Shown: positions 17,517 to 26,642, counted from the stretch's first letter. The stretch: DNA of 64,000 nt from Phycisphaerae bacterium (GCA_030432255.1 JAUIHS010000020.1:26110-90109), one strand, 5' to 3'. A program made the numbers and translations. Notes: generated by a model not told the origin, from the letters alone.

Positions 17517-20090
17517 ATGACCGAATCCAACGATCCGCCGATTCCCCCGTCATCCGTTCCATCGCCCGGGAGTGGGGGACCGGATCCGGCGAGCCAGGGG
17601 TGGAAACTGACGGACGAGATGATCGAGGAACGCGCCGGGCTGTTGCAGACCGCCTATCGCGAAATCACCTTCTCAGCCGTGCTGCTCGGCATCTGCCTCG
17701 GCGTCGTCATGAACGCCGCGATCACCTACTCGGGCCTGAAGATCGGGTTCACGATCGGCGGATCCGCGATCGCTGCGGTGCTCGGCTTCGCCGTGCTGAA
17801 GGGTGTGCTGCGCAAGGGCTCGATTGTCGAGACGAACATCGTGCAGACGATCGCCTCCGCCGTCGGGAACTCCAACGCCGGCGTCATCTTCACACTCCCA
17901 GCCCTGCTCATGATGGGCGTCAAGTTCAACGTCTGGCTCATGATCTGTGCCTGCATGGCAGGCGGCGTCCTCGGTGTCGCCTTCATCGTGCCCGCACGCA
18001 AGCAGATGATCGATCTCGAACGCCTGCGCTTCCCATCAGCGACGGCTGTCGCGGCGATCCTTCGCGCCCCCGGCGCCGGCCCCGCCAAAGCGCTCGTACT
18101 GCTCATGGGCGTCATCATCTCGGCGCTCGTCTACCTGCCGACGCAATTGCCCCTGGTGCAGTCGCGCCTCGAAGCGAGTCAACTCGGCGGTGATCGGGTC
18201 GTCGAGGCTGATCAGGAAACTCAGGCACGCTGGCGGGGCGAAGACCCGCTCTTCGCGGCCAGCCACGTCTTCACGCTTCCGCAGGAGGAGTTCGACAGCC
18301 TCGCCGACTTCCCGGTGCCGGAACCGGAGGCCGAGGATGCAACCGAGAGCGATCCGGTCGACGGTGACGCCGGAGCGACCGAGGGGGCCGAGGCTGCGGA
18401 TGAGCCCGCGGTCGAAGATCCTGACGGGGACGGCCTTCCGGAGACGTACTTCACACGCTATGCCAGTGATGAAGTGCGACGGACGCAGATGCTCGCCGAG
18501 TGGCACGAGTCGAAGACCGTACCCGAGGAGTGGGTGAATCGCGGGCGTGATCAGATCAAGCGCATCGAAACCACCAAGGCGGGCAAGGCCAGGGCCGCGG
18601 AACTCGGCGTCGAGTGGATCGCGGCGGACGACAGCATCGAACTGGGAGAAGAGGACAAACTCGCCGTCCTCGCCGCCCGCATTCAGAATGCGGTGGACGA
18701 GGGCAGAGCGGCGCCCTGGAACAAGTTGCGCTCCGTGAATCACTGGGCCGCCGTTCCCATGCCGGGGTATGCAGCGGTGGCGCGTGATGCGGGGCTTCGC
18801 GGCCTGGTTCCTCGCGAGACGGAGGAACGTGATGCGCAGCCCGGAGTTGAGCCTCCGGAAGAAGGCTTGGTTCTGGAAGCACACGATCGGGTCGTGACAT
18901 CGGGTGAGATGGTCGACCTCGGTGCGTTCCTGGGTGTGCCCGTGATCTTCGGCCTGCTCTTTGCAATCACGCCGCTGTCGTTCGGTGCGGGCTTCCTGAC
19001 CGGGCGGGCCGGCCTGGTGGTGCTGGGCGGTGGTCTGCTGGCCTTCGTCTTCATTGCTCCGCTCGCCTTTTCACCATACGAGTGGATTCCACCGAGTACC
19101 GGATTCTCAGACGTCTCGGAAGTCGGGCGCGCCCTGATCACGAGGCCGCTCGGCATCGGCATGCTCATGGGCGGCGCTTTCCTCGGCATTGTGTCAGCAC
19201 TCCCTGCGATGAAGGCGGCCTTTGGTGGTCTGCTTGCGAGCAAGGGCGGTAGTGGCGGACACGAGCGCGATGAACTCTCGCTGAAGTTCCTTGGATTCTC
19301 AGTCGTCGCATCGTTCGGCGTGCTCTTCGCGGCGGCCCACTTCTCGGAAAGCCCTGATGCGGGCGGTCTGCTCTCCGCGCTCGATCCATGGATTCGGCAT
19401 GCGATCGTTGCCGCGATCGGAACGGGCTGGATCTGGTTCGCCGGCATCATCATCGCGCAGTGCACGGGCATGACAGACTGGTCACCGATCTCGGGTCTGG
19501 CGTTGCTGACCGTGCTGGTGATCATGGTGTTGACGAATGAGGTCGTCGCGGCGGTGATGGTCGGAGCGGCATTGTGCGTTGCGATCTCGGAAGCGGCGGA
19601 CATGATGGGCGACCTGAAGACGGGTTACCTCGTCGGCGCGCAGCCTCGTCGTCAGCAGTTCATGGAGATCCTTGCGGTATCGATCGGGCCGGCGGTTGCG
19701 ATTGCGGTGACGATCTGGCTGCACAAGGCATTCGTGCTGGGCGGCGACGACTTCCCGGCGCCGCAGGGTCAGGCGCTGGAGGCGGCGATCCGGGGTATCC
19801 AGGGTGAGGGCCTTCCGTACATGCTCTACGGCACCGGCATCCTGCTGGGCGTGCTGCTCGGCCTGGGCTCGTTCGCAGGGCTGGGTGTGCTCGTGGGCCT
19901 GTCGATGTACCTGCCGGTCTTCTACATCTACACCTACGGACTCGGCTGCGTCGCGAACCTCGTGACCGAGAAGATCAAGGGCAAGGAATGGACCAGTGAA
20001 TGGTGCACGCCGTTCTTCGGAGGTGTGATCATTGGTGAATCGGTTCTCGGGCTCATCTTCGCGGCCATCGTCGTCTACCAGACCAGCTAA
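17517..20090 (+). CDS. OPT-family oligopeptide/siderophore-type transporter with a large soluble insert
   Basis: An 857-residue membrane protein. The N-terminal block (about residues 45-215) and the C-terminal block (about 460-855) are strongly hydrophobic, with many membrane segments and the OPT-type segment YREITFSAVLLGICLGVVMNA near the start. Between them lies a hydrophilic, Asp/Glu-rich stretch of about 240 residues (roughly 222-462) with no membrane segment. Bacterial OPT proteins are usually about 200 residues shorter. The substrate is unknown; peptides or metal chelates are the family range. ATG 17517 is set by GAGG 7 bases upstream. Followed after 11 bases by a membrane protein, probably its operon partner. 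Confidence 0.85.
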   Translation: MTESNDPPIPPSSVPSPGSGGPDPASQGWKLTDEMIEERAGLLQTAYREITFSAVLLGICLGVVMNAAITYSGLKIGFTIGGSAIAAVLGFAVLKGVLRKGSIVETNIVQTIASAVGNSNAGVIFTLPALLMMGVKFNVWLMICACMAGGVLGVAFIVPARKQMIDLERLRFPSATAVAAILRAPGAGPAKALVLLMGVIISALVYLPTQLPLVQSRLEASQLGGDRVVEADQETQARWRGEDPLFAASHVFTLPQEEFDSLADFPVPEPEAEDATESDPVDGDAGATEGAEAADEPAVEDPDGDGLPETYFTRYASDEVRRTQMLAEWHESKTVPEEWVNRGRDQIKRIETTKAGKARAAELGVEWIAADDSIELGEEDKLAVLAARIQNAVDEGRAAPWNKLRSVNHWAAVPMPGYAAVARDAGLRGLVPRETEERDAQPGVEPPEEGLVLEAHDRVVTSGEMVDLGAFLGVPVIFGLLFAITPLSFGAGFLTGRAGLVVLGGGLLAFVFIAPLAFSPYEWIPPSTGFSDVSEVGRALITRPLGIGMLMGGAFLGIVSALPAMKAAFGGLLASKGGSGGHERDELSLKFLGFSVVASFGVLFAAAHFSESPDAGGLLSALDPWIRHAIVAAIGTGWIWFAGIIIAQCTGMTDWSPISGLALLTVLVIMVLTNEVVAAVMVGAALCVAISEAADMMGDLKTGYLVGAQPRRQQFMEILAVSIGPAVAIAVTIWLHKAFVLGGDDFPAPQGQALEAAIRGIQGEGLPYMLYGTGILLGVLLGLGSFAGLGVLVGLSMYLPVFYIYTYGLGCVANLVTEKIKGKEWTSEWCTPFFGGVIIGESVLGLIFAAIVVYQTS

Positions 20091-20101
20091 GGGAGCGCCA
20101 C

Positions 20102-21262
20102 ATGAAGCTGTTCATCAAACTCCTGCTCATTGCCTCCCTCGGCGTCGCATCACTCGCAGCGTCCAACACCTACATGACGCCCGTGGACAAACTCGCGGTT
20201 GGTCATGTGCTGGCAACGGATGTCGTGCTGGGTGAATTCGTGATTCGCGGGAACGAGCCTCACATCCGCAAGACCACGTTGGAGGCGGGCACGGCACTCG
20301 GCCCGACCCACATCGCGCTCCTCCAAAGTGAGCATCTCGTGGATCCGGAGGCGGACGTGTCCGCGCTGGAGGGCAACGAGACACCACCGGCGCAGCGGGT
20401 TGCCTCCGTGACGTGCTACAGCGAACCGGGCGCCAATGCCGGCGCCACGACCGACGTCAACGTGAGCGAACTCCAGCCGGGCCAGGTGCTGGGCATGGAC
20501 GCGGAAGTCCTCTGGCGAACCGAGGACAATGGTGACACGTTCCGGCACACGCGCGTCGTGGTGCCCTCGGGAACGGTCGCATCCGATGAAGTGAAGGCCC
20601 GACTCGCATCAGGACTGAGCGAGGATCTTGAAGAACAACTGACCGAAACTGAAGTGGACGCCGGCGTGATCGACGATATCCGTACGGGCGGCATCTCCGA
20701 GGCGCTCGTGCCGGTGCTTGAGGAAGCGGGCGTCACCGAGAAGGTGATCGATCAACTGAAGCGCGGCGGCGTGGATCATGTTCGCGTGAACGACTTCCGC
20801 TTCGAGCAGTGGCAATGGAAGTGGTGGTTCCTCGTGGGTTGTGCCGGCATGCTGGTGGCTGCGATGCTGGCCCGAAAGACGGCCCCCAAGGGCGGCGCTT
20901 CCGAGGAGGCCGGTTACACGTACGAGAGTTCGTCGGAGCACATGCGCGAGATGCTCGCGATGCTTGAGACGGCCTGGAACGAAGCTCAACTTGCTCCTGA
21001 CAGCGAGCAGCGCTGCCTGGTGGTGGTACGTCATCTTGATCTGGTGAAGGCGGGTCCGCAGTTCGAAGTCAACGAAGGACTCGGCGCCTTCAAGACTCGT
21101 GCGGGGTACGCCCACTATGCGAAGATCGTTGACAGCTTCGCGTATGGCGAGCGGCAGGTGCATCGCGCGTGGGCGGCGGCGGTTGATGGTGTCGAAGATG
21201 AAGCGATGCTCTCGCTGAGCCGCGCCATCGACACGATGCGCGAGACCGTGCAGCACCTCTGA
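20102..21262 (+). CDS. membrane-anchored protein co-transcribed with the OPT transporter
   Basis: A 386-residue protein with an N-terminal signal/anchor (residues 5-22) and a second membrane segment near residues 240-258 (WKWWFLVGCAGMLVAAML). The external part contains stretches such as GHVLATDVVLGEF and LEAGTALGPTHIALLQS. These resemble the small beta domain that precedes HD-GYP domains (DUF3391-like), possibly in two copies. The C-terminal 120 residues are helical and probably cytosolic. No catalytic motif is visible. The 11-base gap to the OPT gene suggests a shared job. Confidence 0.6.
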   Translation: MKLFIKLLLIASLGVASLAASNTYMTPVDKLAVGHVLATDVVLGEFVIRGNEPHIRKTTLEAGTALGPTHIALLQSEHLVDPEADVSALEGNETPPAQRVASVTCYSEPGANAGATTDVNVSELQPGQVLGMDAEVLWRTEDNGDTFRHTRVVVPSGTVASDEVKARLASGLSEDLEEQLTETEVDAGVIDDIRTGGISEALVPVLEEAGVTEKVIDQLKRGGVDHVRVNDFRFEQWQWKWWFLVGCAGMLVAAMLARKTAPKGGASEEAGYTYESSSEHMREMLAMLETAWNEAQLAPDSEQRCLVVVRHLDLVKAGPQFEVNEGLGAFKTRAGYAHYAKIVDSFAYGERQVHRAWAAAVDGVEDEAMLSLSRAIDTMRETVQHL

Positions 21263-21272
21263 TTCGACCGCA

Positions 21273-22118
21273 GTGACCGATATGGACCCGCGCTTCGCAC
21301 AGTTACCGCAGGCACTCGCCCGACAGACCCGACACGCAACGCTTGGTGGAGCTGTTCCCGCGCTGCTGGCGCATCCCGGTGATCACTGGGTGGAGGACAT
21401 GTCGCCTGAGCCGATGCCCACCGTCATCTGGATGCACGGGCGCACCGTCAACAAGGAACTGGATCCCGGGCGCTACCTGCGCTGGCAGCGGGCCGGGATC
21501 GCAACGTGTGCGCTCGACCTTCCGGGGCATGGTGAACGCCTCGATCCTGAGTGGCAGTCGCCGGATCACACCCTGCGCATCGTGGAGCAGATGGCCTCGG
21601 AACTGGATGATGTGCTGGATGACCTGGCGTCGCCGCGATTCCGCGGGGCCTTCGACATGGATCGCCTCGCGATCGGTGGCATGTCCGCAGGCGGCATGGT
21701 CACGCTGCATCGCCTGTGTCGATCGCACCCGTTCCTCTGTGCGGCGGTGGAGTCCACGGCGGGTGATTTCGAGGCGATGAAGAGCACGCAGGAGGCCGCG
21801 GACAACCCCGCGCACGGCTTCTACGTGCCGGACCTCGTCGCGCGTCTGAACCCGATGGCCCACCTGGGTGCATGGCGCCCGATTCCGTTGTTGGCGCTGC
21901 ATTCGGAGAAGGATGAGTGGGTGCCGGTCGACGCGATGCGTCGCTTCATCGGAGCCCTGCAGACGCACTACGCCGAACAGCACGCCGACCCCGCCGACAT
22001 CACGCTCGTCACCTGGCCGGAGACCGGTGCCCCGGCCGAGCACGCGGGCTTCGGCCGGGTGAACAATGATGCGAAGAACGAGCAGGTGGGGTTTTTGCAA
22101 CTGCATCTACAGGGATGA
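21273..22118 (+). CDS. alpha/beta hydrolase (dienelactone hydrolase/peptidase-like)
   Basis: A 281-residue alpha/beta hydrolase. Oxyanion region VIWMHGRTVNK, nucleophile Ser in GGMSAGGM, acid Asp in HSEKDEWVP and His near the C-terminus in AEHAGFG. Substrate cannot be told from sequence. The start is GTG at 21273, with an in-frame ATG at 21282 as alternative. The TGA stop is also the first three bases of a heptamer array. Confidence 0.8.
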   Translation: MTDMDPRFAQLPQALARQTRHATLGGAVPALLAHPGDHWVEDMSPEPMPTVIWMHGRTVNKELDPGRYLRWQRAGIATCALDLPGHGERLDPEWQSPDHTLRIVEQMASELDDVLDDLASPRFRGAFDMDRLAIGGMSAGGMVTLHRLCRSHPFLCAAVESTAGDFEAMKSTQEAADNPAHGFYVPDLVARLNPMAHLGAWRPIPLLALHSEKDEWVPVDAMRRFIGALQTHYAEQHADPADITLVTWPETGAPAEHAGFGRVNNDAKNEQVGFLQLHLQG

Positions 22119-22190
22119 GGGAGCAGGGAAGAGGGACTGGTGCGGGACCCTGTCACTCGTCCCTCCTCCCTTGTCCCTGTTCCCTCTCTG
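22110..22190. repeat. heptamer-type inverted repeat array
   Basis: The left arm has G-rich 7-bp steps (AGGGATG, AGGGAGC, AGGGAAG, AGGGACT) and the right arm C-rich 7-bp steps (CCCTCCT, CCCTTGT, CCCTGTT, CCCTCTC). The arms are largely complementary around a short centre. The hydrolase TGA stop lies inside the left arm and the SDR start follows the right arm. Confidence 0.8.
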
Positions 22191-22195
22191 CTACC

Positions 22196-22990
22196 ATGAC
22201 ACACATGAACCTCAACCTCGCCAATCGTCACGCGATCGTCTGTGGCAGTACGCAGGGGATCGGTCGCGCATGTGCCGAAGCGCTGGCGCAGCTTGGCTGT
22301 GCCGTCACGCTGCTGGCTCGCAATGAGCAGGCGCTGCACGAGGTTGTCGGGATGCTGCCGACTCCCGAAGGACAGAACCATGCTGTGCTCGTCGCCGACT
22401 TCCAGCAGCCCGATGCTGTGCAAGCGGCCGTCTCGGCGCACGTCGAGGAGCGACCGACGCACATCCTCATCAACAACACCGGTGGCCCTCCCGGCGGGCC
22501 CGCATCCGAGGCGGGGCTTGACGAGTACCGCAGGGCCTTCGAAGCGCACGTGATCTGCAACCAGATCCTGGCGCAGGCCGTGATCCCCGCCATGCGCGAT
22601 GCGAGCTACGGACGCATCATCAACATCATCTCGACGTCCGTGAAGGCGCCCATTCCGAATCTTGGCGTCTCGAACACCATCCGCGGCGCTGTCGCGAACT
22701 GGGCCAAGACGCTCGCCACTGAACTCGGGCCCCACGGCATCACCGTCAACAACGTGCTGCCCGGATTCACGACCACGGCCCGACTCGAGTCCATCATCGG
22801 GAAACGCGCGGCGGCCGGGAATGTCGATCCGGATGTCATCGCAGATCGCATGCGCAACTCCGTGCCCGCGCGACGCTTCGGTGAGGCCGCCGAAGTCGCC
22901 GCCGCCGTCGCGTTCCTTGCGTCCCCCGCGGCGGCCTACATCTCCGGCATCAACCTGCCGGTCGATGGTGGTCGAACACCCACGCTCTGA
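22196..22990 (+). CDS. atypical short-chain dehydrogenase/reductase
   Basis: A 264-residue SDR-fold protein with a GSTQGIG nucleotide loop, NNTGGPPGGP in place of NNAG, and SGINLPVDGG near the end. The usual YxxxK catalytic pair is replaced: the position reads LGVSNTIRGA, a pattern known from a subgroup of FabG-like SDRs. The reaction is therefore uncertain. It precedes the aldehyde dehydrogenase and RidA genes on the same strand, an arrangement also seen near aminomuconate-pathway genes. ATG 22205 is an alternative start. Confidence 0.8.
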   Translation: MTHMNLNLANRHAIVCGSTQGIGRACAEALAQLGCAVTLLARNEQALHEVVGMLPTPEGQNHAVLVADFQQPDAVQAAVSAHVEERPTHILINNTGGPPGGPASEAGLDEYRRAFEAHVICNQILAQAVIPAMRDASYGRIINIISTSVKAPIPNLGVSNTIRGAVANWAKTLATELGPHGITVNNVLPGFTTTARLESIIGKRAAAGNVDPDVIADRMRNSVPARRFGEAAEVAAAVAFLASPAAAYISGINLPVDGGRTPTL

Positions 22991-23007
22991 TCTGAGGGGA
23001 GGTCGTC

Positions 23008-24465
23008 ATGCGGCTTGCGAATCTCATCGATGGCGCACTGCATCCGCCGGCAAGTGATGCATATTTCCCATCGATCAACCCCGCGACCGGCGAGGCATGT
23101 GCCGAAGTACCCGACTCCGGTGCCGAGGACATCAATCGTGCCGTTGAAGCCGCACGCTGCGCATTCCCGGGCTGGAGCAGCACCTCGGCATACGAGCGGG
23201 CCATGCTCCTCTTCCGGATCGCGGATCTGCTCACCGCCAACCTCAACGAACTGGCGCAACTCGAATCGCAGGACAACGGCAAGCCCGTCAGCCTTGCCCG
23301 TCGCATCGACATCCCGCGCGCCATCGCCAACTTCCGTTTCTTCGCGGGTGCCGTGATGCACGACCACACCGAGGCGCACCCCATGGACGGCCGCGCCCTC
23401 AACGTGACACTGCGTCAGCCACTCGGACCCGTCGCGCTGATCTCGCCGTGGAACCTGCCGCTGTACCTGCTGTCGTGGAAGATCGCGCCGGCGCTGGCGA
23501 CGGGCAACACCGCGGTCGCCAAGCCGTCCGAGGTGACGCCGATGACGGCCCACCGCCTCGCCGTACTGTGTGTAGAAGCCGGACTGCCGCCGGGCGTGCT
23601 CAATATCGTGCATGGACGCGGCGCTGCCGCCGGGGCGCCGCTCGTGGAGCACGAGGGCATCAAGGCAGTCAGTTTCACGGGTGGGACCGTGACCGGCGCC
23701 ACCATCGCGCGGGCCGCGGCACCGCAGTTCAAGAAACTCTCACTGGAACTGGGCGGAAAGAATCCGACGATCATCTGCGCGGATGCCGATCTGGACGAGG
23801 CCGTGCCCGGTGCGTGCCGGGCCGCGTTCACGAACCAGGGTGAAATCTGCCTTTGCGGCAGCCGCATCTTCGTGCATGCATCCATCTACGACACGTTCCT
23901 CGACCGTTTCGTCACGGAAGTCGATCGCATCCGGGTGGGCGATCCGGCCGATCCGGAGACGCAGTTCGGCGCCGTCGTTTCGAGGGATCATCACGACAAG
24001 GTGGTGTCATACATCGCGCTGGCGAAGGAGGAGGGGGGCACGATCCTTCGAGGCGGCGGGCGCCCCCAGGGCCTGCCCGATACGTGCACGGACGGCTTCT
24101 TCATTGAACCGACCGTGATCACAGGGCTTGGGCCGACGTGTCGCGTGCAGCGCGAGGAGATCTTCGGACCGGTCGTGACGGTGTCACCCTTCGATGATGA
24201 TGACCACGTGATCGGAATGGCGAATGACACGCCGTACGGATTGTCGGCAAGCGTGTGGACCACGAATCTCAATCGCGCGCATCGAATCGCAGCCCGACTG
24301 GACGTCGGGACGGTGTGGGTGAACTGCTGGTTGCTGCGTGACCTGCGCGTCCCCTTCGGCGGAACGAAAGCGAGCGGTGTGGGTCGTGAGGGCGGCCGCG
24401 AGGCCCTGCGCTTCTTCACGGAACCGAAGAACGTGTGCATTCAACTGGAGGAGCCGAACGGGTGA
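23008..24465 (+). CDS. aldehyde dehydrogenase, likely 2-aminomuconic/2-hydroxymuconic semialdehyde type
   Basis: A 485-residue NAD(P)-dependent aldehyde dehydrogenase: PWNLPL, LELGGKNP, catalytic Cys281 in NQGEICLCGSR, EEIFGPVV. The late motif LLRDLRVPFGGTKASGVGREGG is characteristic of muconic-semialdehyde dehydrogenases. It overlaps the next gene, a RidA protein of the 2-aminomuconate deaminase type, by 4 bases. This makes aminomuconate semialdehyde (kynurenine/aminophenol pathway) the best substrate guess. GGGGAGG precedes the ATG. Confidence 0.85.
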   Translation: MRLANLIDGALHPPASDAYFPSINPATGEACAEVPDSGAEDINRAVEAARCAFPGWSSTSAYERAMLLFRIADLLTANLNELAQLESQDNGKPVSLARRIDIPRAIANFRFFAGAVMHDHTEAHPMDGRALNVTLRQPLGPVALISPWNLPLYLLSWKIAPALATGNTAVAKPSEVTPMTAHRLAVLCVEAGLPPGVLNIVHGRGAAAGAPLVEHEGIKAVSFTGGTVTGATIARAAAPQFKKLSLELGGKNPTIICADADLDEAVPGACRAAFTNQGEICLCGSRIFVHASIYDTFLDRFVTEVDRIRVGDPADPETQFGAVVSRDHHDKVVSYIALAKEEGGTILRGGGRPQGLPDTCTDGFFIEPTVITGLGPTCRVQREEIFGPVVTVSPFDDDDHVIGMANDTPYGLSASVWTTNLNRAHRIAARLDVGTVWVNCWLLRDLRVPFGGTKASGVGREGGREALRFFTEPKNVCIQLEEPNG

Positions 24466-24887
24466 GCAACGAAAGCGAACGCATTGACAGCGCATCGGCG
24501 CCGGAACCGGTGGGGGCGTACCCGCACGCTCGCAGGGTGGGCAACCTGTTGTTCCTGTCGGGCGTCGGGCCGCGGCGGCGCGGCACGAAAGAGATCCCGG
24601 GCGTGACGCTGGATGAAGCGGGGCGCGTGGTGTCCTACGACATCGAGGCGCAGTGTCGAAGCGTCTTTGACAACGTCCGCACGATTCTCGAGGAGTCGGG
24701 TTCATCGTGGATGAACATCGTTGATGTGCTGGTCTTCCTGACGAACATGCGCGAGGACTTCGAGACGTACAACAGGCTGTACGCCGAATACTTCGCCGAC
24801 AACCAGCCCACGCGCACGACGATCGAAATCAACTGCCTGCCCACCCCGATCGCGATCGAGTTGAAGGTGGTTGCGGTGGTGGAGTAG
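24462..24887 (+). CDS. RidA-family protein, probable 2-aminomuconate deaminase
   Basis: A 141-residue YjgF/RidA-fold protein with GAYPHARRVGNLLFLSG, YNRLYAEYFADNQP and LPTPIAIELKVVA. This pattern fits the deaminase that turns 2-aminomuconate into 4-oxalocrotonate. The start is GTG in a GTGA overlap with the dehydrogenase stop, with GGAGGAG 7-8 bases upstream, so translation is coupled. The TAG stop is the first three bases of the next heptamer array. Other kynurenine-pathway enzymes are not in the window. Confidence 0.8.
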   Translation: MSNESERIDSASAPEPVGAYPHARRVGNLLFLSGVGPRRRGTKEIPGVTLDEAGRVVSYDIEAQCRSVFDNVRTILEESGSSWMNIVDVLVFLTNMREDFETYNRLYAEYFADNQPTRTTIEINCLPTPIAIELKVVAVVE

Positions 24888-25178
24888 GCATTTGGCACTA
24901 CGGCACTATGGCATTCGGCTTTTGGGGTGGGCATCGGGCAGCCGGCAGCCGGCAGCCGGCATCCGGGTATGAGCGCCTTCGGCGTTGAATCTGAGGAGCT
25001 TCCGCTCCATCAGAGAAGCGGTCCATGCCACGGTGAAGCCAAGCGCAACATCTTGAATGCCGAAGGCAATCCACCCCGAATGCCCGATGCCGATTGCCTG
25101 ATGCCCAACCCAACACCCAACACCCAACACCCAACACCCAACACCCAACTCCCCTCACCCCGCCTGCCCTCTCCCATG
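24885..25178. repeat. large two-core heptamer repeat between convergent genes
   Basis: About 290 bases fill the gap between RidA and the MFS gene. The left arm has steps GGCATTT, GGCACTA and GGCATTC and a CAGCCGG run. The right arm is the opposite strand type, with five or more CCAACAC steps (25107-25150). In the centre lie GCGCCTTCGGCG plus GGAGCTTCCGCTCC (24973 on) and, inverted, a second GCCTTCGGC-type core at 25050-25075. It starts at the RidA TAG stop and reaches into the last codons of the MFS gene. Confidence 0.85.
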
Positions 25179-26534
25179 CCGACGTTCCTCTTCGTCAGCC
25201 GCCTGTACACCGTGGCGTTCGTTCACGGTCAACAGGATGCAGAAGCCGATGATGAAGAAGGATGCGAGGAGGACAAGGGAAGCGACTTCGCCCATGACGC
25301 TGCGCACCACGCCGAAGAAGAGCACGCCGAGGGCGCCCGCGAGTTTGTACGTCAGACCCCACAGACCGAAGAACTCCGCAGTCCGGTGCGCGGGTGTGAA
25401 CGCGCCGACCAGGGCGCGCGATGAGGTGCCGATGCCGCCAAGGCCCAGGCCGAGTCCGGCGCCGACGATCCATACCGGCCACTCCGGAAGCACGGTCCCG
25501 TTCGCTGTCGCCCGGGCCTTGAACCACGCCATGATCGCAAGCCCCACCGCATTCACCGTCCATACCCCCAGGAAGACGAAGACCGTCCGGCGATGACCGA
25601 GGCGGTCCTGGACGAAAGTCGTCATCACGGCCGCGACCCCCGCCACCACGGTCAGGATCAGCACGAAGAAGACGAGGCGGGTGCCCGTGAAGCCGAATGC
25701 TTCGGCAATGGGTGATGCGAAGAAGATGATCACCTGCACGCCGAAGCCGTACACCAGAAAGGCGATGAGGAAGCGGAGCAGGTGGCTGAACTGCGTCGCT
25801 GCCCGCGCGGTCTGGGCAAGGCGCTCGAACCCGACGCGCAACAGCGTGTGGCCCTCCGGCGTCTGCTGACGTTGGGCCCGCTCGCCGAGGAAGAGCAGCG
25901 TGGGAATCGCCATGGCAACGAACCAGATACCGGCGAATACGAGGAAGGGACGCCATTGTTCAGCATCGGTGCGCCCGGTGATGCCCATGGCCACGGCACA
26001 GATCGCCAGCAGCAGCAGGGCACCGATGTAGCCCATCGACCAGCCGAAGCCGGATACGCGGCCGATCGTCCGGCGTTCCGAGATCTCCGGCAGGAAGGCT
26101 GCGAGGAAATTCTCCCCAAGTGCGTAGAGCACGTTCGCCGGAATGTAAAGAGCCATGGCAATGAGGATCGGGGTGGTGAGACCGGTCTGCCCGTTGCCGA
26201 GTGGGATGAGTGCCAGGGCGCACGTCATGACGGCGCATGCAGCACCCAGACCGATGAGCATCTCCTTCTTGATGGCACGAAAGTCGGCGATGGCGCCCAT
26301 CAGCGGCGAGAGGATGATCACGATGATGAAGCTGATGGAAACGGCGATGCTCCACAGCAGGTCGCCGCGGGATTCATCCTGCACCACGGCATTGCGGAAG
26401 AAGAGCGGAAAGAGGAGCGTGTTGATGAGGAGGGTAAAGGACTGGTTCGCAAGATCGAACATCCCCCACGCCCACACCTCGCGCTTGTTGGGCAGCCCGG
26501 CGAGTGGGTTGAGTTTGGAGAGGATCGTAGGCAC
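25155..26534 (-). CDS. MFS permease of the UMF1/Atg22-like group
   Basis: A roughly 459-residue protein with about 12 membrane segments. It begins WAWGMFDLANQSF, close to the WxxYDxANSxF motif of UMF1 transporters, and has GENFLAAFLPEI and GLGLGLGGIGTSSRAL typical of that group. Substrate unknown. The start is uncertain: GTG 26534 is used, while an ATG at 26582 lies wholly inside the neighbouring repeat array. The C-terminal residues RRHGRGQAG are also encoded by repeat-like sequence, and the TGA stop is part of a heptamer. The gene is framed by arrays on both sides. Confidence 0.8.
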   Translation of the reverse strand: MPTILSKLNPLAGLPNKREVWAWGMFDLANQSFTLLINTLLFPLFFRNAVVQDESRGDLLWSIAVSISFIIVIILSPLMGAIADFRAIKKEMLIGLGAACAVMTCALALIPLGNGQTGLTTPILIAMALYIPANVLYALGENFLAAFLPEISERRTIGRVSGFGWSMGYIGALLLLAICAVAMGITGRTDAEQWRPFLVFAGIWFVAMAIPTLLFLGERAQRQQTPEGHTLLRVGFERLAQTARAATQFSHLLRFLIAFLVYGFGVQVIIFFASPIAEAFGFTGTRLVFFVLILTVVAGVAAVMTTFVQDRLGHRRTVFVFLGVWTVNAVGLAIMAWFKARATANGTVLPEWPVWIVGAGLGLGLGGIGTSSRALVGAFTPAHRTAEFFGLWGLTYKLAGALGVLFFGVVRSVMGEVASLVLLASFFIIGFCILLTVNERHGVQAADEEERRHGRGQAG

Positions 26535-26642
26535 TTGGCACTCGCCACTGGGCACTGAGGCATTGGTTCGGGCAACTGGCATCAGGCACTGGCACTCGGG
26601 GTACCCGACCCAAATGCCTCAAGGCCGAATGCCAAGTGCCTA
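26528..26642. repeat. heptamer repeat array between MFS and MBL genes
   Basis: Plus-strand steps AGGCACT, TGGCACT, GGGCACT, GAGGCATT and GCACTGG are followed by the complementary type CAAATGCC, GAATGCC and AAGTGCC. Read on the minus strand, the array starts with the TAG stop of the MBL gene (TAGGCACTTGGCATT). It reaches the start region of the MFS gene. Confidence 0.8.

Noticed and set aside
25107..25150. CRISPR-like direct repeats CCAACAC
   Set aside because: The units are 7 bases with no spacers and there are no cas genes.
24898..25210. Open frames encoding strings such as GVGCWVLGVGCW
   Set aside because: They are heptamer repeats read as protein; a 7-bp period gives a 21-base repeat in translation.
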